Source: Simmondsia chinensis
Lineage: Eukaryota > Streptophyta > Magnoliopsida > Caryophyllales > Simmondsiaceae
Length of the DNA stretch: 64,000 nucleotides
Direction: 5' to 3'
NCBI GenBank assembly: GCA_018398585.1
Contig: JAGTTD010000016.1
Span: forward strand, 320,001-384,000
In this document: positions 56,885-64,000 of the stretch, piece after piece
Position numbering within the stretch: the stretch's first letter is position 1
Layout of the letters: each line of letters opens with the position of its first letter
Translations under genes and position numbers: made by a program
Notes under the pieces: model-generated
Databases searched by the model: none
Seen by the model: the letters and a program-made list of their open reading frames with translations, nothing else
What the model was told of the DNA's origin: nothing

Positions 56885-57000
56885 AAGTGTTAATATTAGA
56901 GTAATAATGTGATTTAGAAACAATAAGACACACAAATGCTTTAAAACTATAATTTTACTCTAACAATAACAGTTTTACCCTAACAATAACATTATCTTAT
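56885..57000. mobile_element. MITE family C copy
   Basis: TTAATATTAGAGTAATAATGTG, AAACTATAATTTTACTC and TAACAATAACATTATC motifs in the same order as the other copies. Confidence 0.5.
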
Positions 57001-57145
57001 TAAAATTGTGAAAAAATTTGTAAAACATCATTTAAATTATTTCATTAAAATTATAGTTATTTAGTTCATATATTTATTTGTTTGTTTTATTATATTTTCA
57101 AACAAGGACATTATTTAAGAATTAATGTCGCAGTCAAGCTTATAG

Positions 57146-57561
57146 AAAAACAAGCAAAAACCAACATTCTCAATTCTCCAAGGGTTCCCACCTAAGCAGG
57201 GTCGGGGGAAAAGGTGGATTTAAGCGGGCTTCCCCCTTCGGGACCCTCAAGGGAGGCCGTTTTCTGAGAACTTCCAACCTGAGGGTAGTGGTGGCCAACG
57301 GGCCCTTTTTTGAGGGGGGCTGGGCCCGGGAGTCCTAATTTAAAACAAAAAAAAATTTATACTACTTTTACTTTGTATTTTTTGATAAACAAATTTGTAC
57401 TTTTAAATATTAGGCTCCAACCGCGTTGTATTTGTACTTGTTACGTTATTTATTTACCATTATTTACTATTACTTATTATATATTTTATTTTATTACATA
57501 TATTTAGCATTATTAGGACCTTCCAAGAGGTCACCTATCTTAGTACTACTCTCGCCCAAGC
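57146..57561 (-). mobile_element. 5S-rRNA-headed SINE split by another insertion
   Basis: The minus-strand tail part occupies 57146-57287 and the 5S head part about 57514-57561 (CGAGAGTAGTACTAAGATAGGTGACCTCTTGG). An 11-bp duplication, CAAGCTTATAG, at 57135-57145 and 57562-57572. About 225 bp between the parts is foreign. Confidence 0.8.
57288..57513. mobile_element. insertion inside the SINE, hAT-like left end
   Basis: Starts AGTGGTGGCCAACGGGCCC, close to the TIR start of many plant hAT elements, then a GC-rich stretch and an AT-rich end. The matching right TIR is not seen, so it may be truncated. The rest is AT-rich. Confidence 0.4.
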
Positions 57562-58217
57562 CAAGCTTATAGCAATGGGACAAATGTCTCAATTATAAAT
57601 ATATACTAGTTCTAGTTATTATATATAGTCTATTTATTAAATTAAAAAGTTAAAATTACCTTCGGTTATTTATCAAAATTTTATGTATTATTCTTTTTTG
57701 CTTTTATTTCTATACTTGTTAAAAGAATAAAAATCCTTTTATCTCATCATCGGTCCTAAATAATTGTCGTACTAGCATATTTTAGTCTAAGATTCATTAG
57801 GTCATTGTCACATGGTTCTACTAATTTTCCAGATAATATATATATTCGTACATGCTTTTAAACTATTTTTTCCTTTTTCTTCGGTCAAAGACTATTTTTT
57901 CATAGTATGTTATATATAATGTCACTGTATATTACTTATCCAGAAAAATCTACTATATTTTTTTTGATAATTAAAGTGCTCAGCATCAATACAAAGTGGG
58001 TATTTAGGAAGACAGATAAAGTTTGCAAAAAATCTACTAGATTTGCTCTAAGAATATTAAATTGATAAAATTTTTAAACTTGGATACTTAAGTAATAAAA
58101 TTTTTAAGCCGTAAAATACCTCTATATATATAATAAAATATCACAGTACCCACATAATAAATGTTGAGATCTCAAACTACCTAATTAATAAATTCAAAAA
58201 AATTTGAAAGGAAAAAG

Positions 58218-58575
58218 TGGGAGCTCCAAGAGAAAAAAACAAAAGAAGTTATTATTATCAAGACAAAATTATTATTATCAAAGTAATAATATCATTTATA
58301 AATAACGAGCGTTACAAAAGTTATCTTAAAAGCTACAATCTTATTCTAATATTAATAATTTTGTCATAATAACAATATTATCTGATAAAAAGAAAAAGAA
58401 AAGGAAAAGTGGGAGGTTAAAGAGAGAAAATGAAACTGTTATTATCAAAATGAAAACTATTATTATTAATGTAATAATATTATTTATAAATAATAAAAAT
58501 TATAAATTATTTTAAAAATTATATTTTTATTTTAATAATAATAATTTTATCTTAATAATAATATTACGTAATATA
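58218..58575. repeat. tandem pair of MITE family C units
   Basis: Two units of about 180 bp, each starting AAAGTGGGAG and containing TTATTATCAA, GTAATAATAT and AATTTTATCTTAATAATAATATTA-type motifs. Confidence 0.6.
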
Positions 58576-58944
58576 AAAGAAAAAGGAGGTTAATATTAAT
58601 TTGAAGAGGAGAACCGTCTAAAATGTGATGCGTCAGTGTGACTTGACATATGTGGCTTCCTTTTTTAATGTGGAGAGAGAGAGAGAGATGATACTTTATA
58701 CGATACGATATATATATATGATATCATCTCATTATATCGTATGATAATCTCAAACTCCAACTCGTCCTTTATCCATTTATTAATTAATTGATAATATTAA
58801 TATTACACGTCTCCCACCCTCACACGCTTTTTCTCATTTCCTTTTTTTTTTAATTTTGAATTCCATTCCTAGTCTTAGTGCCTCTTTTATCTTGTTATTT
58901 CAGAATATATAAAATATTCTTTCTTATAAAAATATTTATTTAAT

Positions 58945-58948
<4 letters not shown>

Positions 58949-58986
<38 letters not shown>
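58949..58986. repeat. (AT)n microsatellite
   Basis: About 19 consecutive AT units. Confidence 0.9.
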
Positions 58987-58989
<3 letters not shown>

Positions 58990-59036
58990 AATAATTTTAA
59001 ATGAATTTATAACATGTTGTGAGTGATAAATACAAG

Positions 59037-59489
59037 GATTATTTATATTTTAGTACTTTAATATTTTTAAAAATAATAAAAAGGATCCTGACTTTTTTAA
59101 ATTAATAAAAATGTCCTTCTCTGGCGTGCAGACGTTAATTTTTATCGGTAGAGCTAAAGTAACAAATATTTTTTCATTAATATTATAGTAAAATAGCAAA
59201 GGTACCTTTTATAAGTACGAATTTTGATATGTTTTATTATGCAGAAACTATATATTTTCGTTTAATTTGTTTTAAAACATGGTTGTTAGAGAGTGCTTTT
59301 ATAATTTTAATGTAATATTAATAAAAACGTGGTTGTCACGTGACTCTGTCAATTGAAAATGATGTTATCACTCCAGAAAGAGATTTTTTTAAATATGAAA
59401 AAAGCTTACGGATATCTTTATTAATTCAAAAAGGTAAAGGTTATTTTTTATTATTTCTAAAAATATCGAGATACTAAAATGTATATAAC
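59037..59489. mobile_element. MITE family B copy 2
   Basis: Starts GGATTATTTATATTTTAGTAC, ends ATACTAAAATGTATATAAC; shares AAGTACGAATTTTGATATG and TTTTGTTTTAAAACATGG motifs with copies 1 and 3. Confidence 0.65.
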
Positions 59490-60128
59490 TCCAAATAAAA
59501 ATATAATTAGAAACATAATGAAAAATATTTAAAATAAAGATGTCTTTATTTATAATCTAAAAATAATTTTGAAACAAAATAATTCTACGGTATGAATAAA
59601 TATCTCCAAGGTTATAGATTTTTTAAGTGCAATTATAATTAAATTTTATACGTGCATTAAATACTCTAAGAATTTAAAAATTGTTAAAAGATTAGAATTA
59701 TTAGATAATATATTTTCATGGACATGCTTTGTAGAAGCTCTCGCTAAACACTCTCTTTTTCTCGCCTTATAATACTGATTTAGACATCAGTGGGATCGCC
59801 AAAGTCATTAGCCATAGTTTGATCACGATGTCTGTGCATCTCATAGAGGCCATTTGCAAAGTCCCGTCTAGAGCTAATCTCGTGCTTTGAGCAGTTCAAA
59901 ACAGATTTGATTGGTTGACCCCCTTTTTTTTAGTAATCAAGGTTTCCATACCAGCTTAAGTATACCTGAAATAATGCATTTATATCCAATACCAACGAAT
60001 CTGTAAGTTATTTACACTATACATTTACTTATGCATTTTATTTGTATCATACATAAATCATTATTTCACTAATTATGAATGATGATATATGGTAAAAGTA
60101 AATTAATAATATAAGTAATTTTCAACAG

Positions 60129-60287
60129 AGTTTTCATGACAAATACTGGAAGCTCCAAGCAGATACTTTCATTGCTTGGGATCTTGTACCTAGTTGTGGA
60201 CAACTCACCATTGAAGAATTCCACATGAAAAAATTATTACAAGATACCAAAAAGAATATCCAATCAGATATTAAATATATACAATAA
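60129..60287 (+). pseudogene. coding-like fragment, not recognised
   Basis: After a TTTTCAACAG acceptor-like site, a frame of about 50 codons reads FHDKYWKLQADTFIAWDLVP then SCGQLTIEEFHMKKLLQDTKK, ending TAA at 60285-60287. The composition is unlike the surrounding AT-rich DNA. It may be the last exon or a fragment of an unidentified gene or element; no domain recognised. Confidence 0.3.
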
Positions 60288-61713
60288 AAAATTATTTATT
60301 TATCAAAAGATAATATATATTTAATATTTTTTTTAATAAATAAACAATTTGTAATCACATTATTTAATAGTTAAATTTAGCATATAAATTTAATATACTT
60401 AATATTTTATAAAAGAAAAAGAAACAACCATGAAACTCAAAAGGGGGAAAAGGAAAAAGAACAATTTTAAAGATACGCAAAATGAGTATCCAATTTACTT
60501 TTTTAATTTAATAATTTTTTTTCATATTATAAAAGGCTTTTTACTGTTTCTAATTAAAAAAAAAAGGTTTTTTTTACTGTAATTTTTTATTTTAATAATT
60601 TTTTAACATGACATCTAAATTTTCAAAATTTTTTTAATGTTACACTTTAATATGATGCCGCTAATATGAGTTACTTTTTGTAAACATAGCATTCTGAAAA
60701 AATAGAAAAAAAATTTAAAAATAGAAATTTACATTTAAATATTTAAAATATTTTAAGTATATAAAAAGTTTGTAAATATTTATAAAAATAATTACATAAG
60801 ACAGTGAAAAACTAACAGATGTTAATAGCGCCATTAGGTTCGACATTCAAAATTTTTAGAAAGTTTAGGTGTGATATTAAAAAATTGGAAAACTTTCCCT
60901 TTTTTTAATACTTAACATAAATTTTATGTGATTTTTAATTAAAAAATCTTATTACAAAGCATATAAATTAAGGGTCATTTACATTTTAGACGTTTTTGAA
61001 AATAATAAAAAGAAAAAGACTCATCTCCTATATAATGATGCCATTTCTAGTAGATAGAACTAACGTGACAGCTGCATTTTTATTAATACTACAGTAAAAT
61101 GACAAAACTACCCTTTAATAACTATACTTTAAAACAAATTTAACGAAAATAGATAGCTTCTACATAATATAAAATCTCGAATTTCATACTTATAAAGTAC
61201 GATAAAGGGTGTTAAAGCGTACTTTAGTTCATTTTATTGTAGCCTTAATAAAAATCAGTTACCACATCAGCTTTGCCGATAAAAAAAGATATCATCACAT
61301 TTGAAAGGGGCCTTTTTAATAATTAAAAAATATAATAATTTTTTTTTATAATTTTTAAAAATATCAAAGTACTAAAATATAAATAATCTTTAAAAAAAAA
61401 AAAAAATGGGAGCATGAGCCGAGTGACCCCACCGCAGAGAGGTTGTCTACACGCAGTTGTTTGGGGCGTATAGCAGTGACCAATCAGCAACCGACATCAC
61501 ATTATTACTAACCCAAAGTTTTTTTAAAAAAATAAAATAAAATAAAAAAAGAAAAAGAAAAACAAAACATCATGTGAGTTGTGAAAAAGAGTCCAAGCTA
61601 TCACATAACTTGCATGGACGTTTTCGCATTTGTCTCCTTCCTCTCTCTCTCTCTCTCTCTCCCCCCTTTTTTTTCTTTTATAATTTTTTTTACCAATATT
61701 CTACTGGAAGTTG
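60288..61713. other. intergenic, AT-rich
   Basis: No gene is seen. 60540-60960 is a MITE-like segment related to 12795-13220. 60972-61388 is MITE family B copy 3. CT-rich run near 61640-61665. Confidence 0.55.
60972..61388. mobile_element. MITE family B copy 3
   Basis: Starts GGGTCATTTACATTTTAG and ends GTACTAAAATATAAATAATC. Its body reads in the inverse orientation relative to copy 1 (CTACCCTTTAATAACTATAC, CATAATATAAAATCTCGAATTTC). Confidence 0.65.
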
Positions 61714-62175
61714 GGGTGTAAATAAACCAAACGTTTAATGAATTACTCGTATTCATAATCGATTAGGCTTGTCTATGTTTGTTATGAGGGCTTGTTAGCT
61801 TATCGAGCCAAGTTTGAATAGGTTCGATAAGCTTAATGAGTCGAGTTCGAACAGAAGGGGTGCTCCGCTTGTTAATTTTCGTGAACGGTTTGATAAGAGC
61901 TCATTAAGGGCTCGATAAAAGCTCATTAAGAGTTGGTATTGGTTCAAAAATGGTTCGATAATGACTTGAAAAACTCGGTTTGATAGCGAGTTCAATTGGG
62001 CTTGATAACGAGCTCAACTTAGCTTGATAAGCCTAACTAACTGACCCGAGTCGAGTATCGAACACGTTAAAATCTTATCAAATAGAGTTTGAACAAGGGT
62101 TTGAAACGCTCGATAAGAACTCGGCTCGAACTCGAGTTTAAACAAGGGGGTGCTTGGCTCGGCTCGTTTACACCC
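61714..62175. mobile_element. TIR element with degenerate GCTCG repeats
   Basis: Left GGGGTGTAAATAAACC and inverted right GGGTGTAAACGAGCCGAGCC are imperfect TIRs. The interior is irregular CTCGATAAG/GAGCTC repeats. The ORF on the minus strand is compositional. Confidence 0.5.
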
Positions 62176-62179
62176 ATCA

Positions 62180-62310
62180 TGACAAGAATTGTTATTGTTA
62201 AAGAATTGATGAGACTTACAAATAACAAGAGTTACAAATTATCTTGAAAACTATGACCTTGCTCTGCAGATAACAATTTTATCTTAGCAATAACATTAGC
62301 CTACTTGAAT
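62180..62310. mobile_element. MITE family C copy
   Basis: AATTGTTATTGTTAAAG, GAGTTACAAATTATCTTGAAAAC and TATCTTAGCAATAACATTAGCC in the family order. Confidence 0.5.
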
Positions 62311-62339
62311 GTAGTATTCAAATAAAATATTTGGCTATT

Positions 62340-62560
62340 TACCTTATTAGACTATGTATTTTTTTTTTTTTTGTGTTAATTTAGTTTCTAAATTTTTAAT
62401 TTTGTCAATTTAATCTTTGTACAACTATATTTAATTTAATTAAGTCCAAGATTGAAATTAGTGTTGATTTTAACTGAAATTGTAACATTGATGCACATAT
62501 GCTTTCCATGTCAAGGGAGCACAGGTTGATATTTACATATGATGAATGTGTCTTCCAAAT
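62340..62560. mobile_element. MITE family A copy, diverged
   Basis: TGTGTTAATTTAGTTTC, TTTGTCAATTTAATC and related motifs near the left part; right end not clear. Confidence 0.4.
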
Positions 62561-62701
62561 GTCAATTAACATTATGGTAAATTACACATTAGTAGTCCAA
62601 AGTTTGGTGAATTAATATTTTTAATCCACAAATTATGTGAAATAATTTTCTAGTTTAAAAAGTTACATATGTTAAATAAAACAATCCAAATAGCGACGTG
62701 C

Positions 62702-63501
62702 ACAACAACAACAACAAACCCAGTGCTTGCAAGGGCTCCAGCAAAAGAAGGGTCTGGGGGGGTAGATGTACGCAGCCTTCCCCCTTCAGGAGGCTACCCT
62801 GAAAAGCGGCTGTTTCTGAGGACCCCTAACCTGAGAGAATGGTCCGTCGTAGAGAGCAAAAGACCTGGCAACAGGAGAACAACAAAGAGATCAAGACAAC
62901 AGATACAAAGCACACAAGACACAAGACATAAAGCAAGCCACATCAAGCAAAAACAAGCAGAAATCAAAGGATAGGTAGGTAGGTAGGCAGGTATGCATGC
63001 AAGTAGTAGCTCATGGGAGCAAGTACACAACCTAAGTGCGCCAGAAGGATAACACGGCCTAGCACTAATAAGCTAGACTACCCTACTCCAACTGGAGCAT
63101 TTATAACTCCTATACTAGCCTTCCATTGGGCCCTATCTAAGGTCATCTCCTCCCGAAGGTTTAGGTGGGTGAAGTCTTGTCGGATCGTCTCCATCCATCT
63201 CTTCTTTAGCCTGCCTCTTCCTCTCCTGCCTAGCGTAGTAAGGGGCTTTTCGCACCTCCTTACTGGAGCGTTGTCCGACCTCCTTCTAACATGTCCGAAC
63301 CACCTCAAACGTTGCTCTCTCAATTTATCTTCAATGGGGGCTACTCCCAATTTGCCTCTTATGACGTCGTTTCTGATCTTGTCCTTCCTTGTGTGTCCGC
63401 ACATCCACCTCAGCATTTGCATCTTCGCCACTTTCATCTTCTGTGTGTGCTGTTGTTTCATCGCCCTGCACTCCGCCCCATACGTCATGGCTGGCCTCAC
63501 A
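62702..63501 (-). mobile_element. 5'-truncated RTE-type LINE, copy 3
   Basis: On the minus strand: RT C-terminal ORF, 3'UTR with CTACCTACC repeats, then the tail to GGGTTTGTTGTTGTTG. Flanks 62686-62701 and 63502-63517 agree at about 13 of 16 positions, a decayed duplication. Confidence 0.85.
63078..63501 (-). pseudogene. RTE LINE reverse transcriptase C-terminal fragment
   Basis: Open for about 140 codons from the truncation point: [41 protein letters not shown], ending APVGVG-stop. No internal stop. Lacks RT catalytic motifs. Confidence 0.85.
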
Positions 63502-63517
63502 TCCCAATACCAACGTG

Positions 63518-64000
63518 TAAGAGTGCAAAATAGGCTCCGCTTTCATTCTTTCATATTGTTGTTTGGTCTATTTTGTTAAATACATGTAACTTTTTCAACT
63601 AAAAGTTTATTTCATAAAGTTTATAAATTAAAAAAAATTAATACACTAAATATCAGGCTACTGATATATAATTTTTCCTTAATAATATGATTTTAATTAA
63701 AAATTAATAATTTTTAATATTGCACTTAGTTCAAATAATTTAAATAGTAATACATTGACAAAACTAAAAAAATTTGGAACCAAATAAACAAAATATAAGA
63801 ATCCTATACTACGTTTTTATTCAAGATTTATGTTTTTACCTATCAAGACCTTGCCTTAGTAGTGGGGGAGGCAAGTGAGGAAATAAATTATTACTTTATG
63901 TCAAAAAATTTAGAGTTCGATTTTATCTTGAATCCCTTTATGAGAAATTTTTAACTTAATTGACTTCAATAATATGCAAGTTAATATATAAATCAGAATT
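63518..64000. other. intergenic, AT-rich
   Basis: No features recognised to the end of the window. Confidence 0.5.

Larger units (their letters stand above)
57573..60120. other. intergenic, AT-rich, MITE-rich
   Basis: No gene is seen. Contains a tandem pair of MITE family C copies (58235-58390, 58430-58575), an (AT)n microsatellite (about 58949-58986), a (GA)-type run (58676-58688) and MITE family B (59037-59489). Confidence 0.6.

Overview
The window is a stretch of nuclear chromosome from a flowering plant, most likely a eudicot; I cannot place it more closely. It holds an intronless SEC13 gene, a long domesticated hAT-transposase gene of the DAYSLEEPER type, a MIR396 gene with exact miR396a-type arms, and a 15-exon RabGAP/TBC gene. 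These sit far apart in AT-rich DNA packed with plant retroelements (Ty1-copia LTRs, RTE and L1 LINE ends), many MITEs and microsatellites.

Layout. 1-760: possible 5'UTR intron of SEC13 with an LTR-like stretch ending in a copia primer-binding site. 833-1741: SEC13. 3716-7621 (minus): DAYSLEEPER-like gene with a roughly 600-residue tandem-repeat N-terminus; its probable 5'UTR exon and promoter lie 4 kb away at about 11.86-12.37 kb. 12.4-24 kb: intergenic, with a solo LTR flanked by a 5-bp duplication, a truncated copia element, SINE and LINE scraps, and another LTR-like block. 24.05-24.5 kb: MIR396. 24.5-34.7 kb: intergenic, with long-TIR elements, a possible Pack-MULE carrying a transit-peptide-like exon, and several SINEs. 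34899-49364: TBC RabGAP gene, whose introns hold an RTE LINE, a 1.1-kb TIR element with a SINE nested inside, a foldback MITE and two retro-tails. 49.4-64 kb: gene-poor, with two more RTE copies, further SINEs and at least three multi-copy MITE families.

The most interesting signal is a retroposon family not headed by a tRNA. At least eight copies carry a head derived from 5S rRNA joined to the 3' tail of an RTE-type LINE. Target-site duplications of 10-19 bp can be read directly around each. Three 5'-truncated copies of an RTE LINE with the same 3' tail lie in the same window, also with duplications, so the non-autonomous element and its likely driver are both present.

The protein genes are not functionally linked: SEC13 acts in COPII coats and the nuclear pore, the TBC protein is a Rab GTPase-activating protein, DAYSLEEPER is a DNA-binding developmental regulator, and miR396 represses GRF transcription factors.
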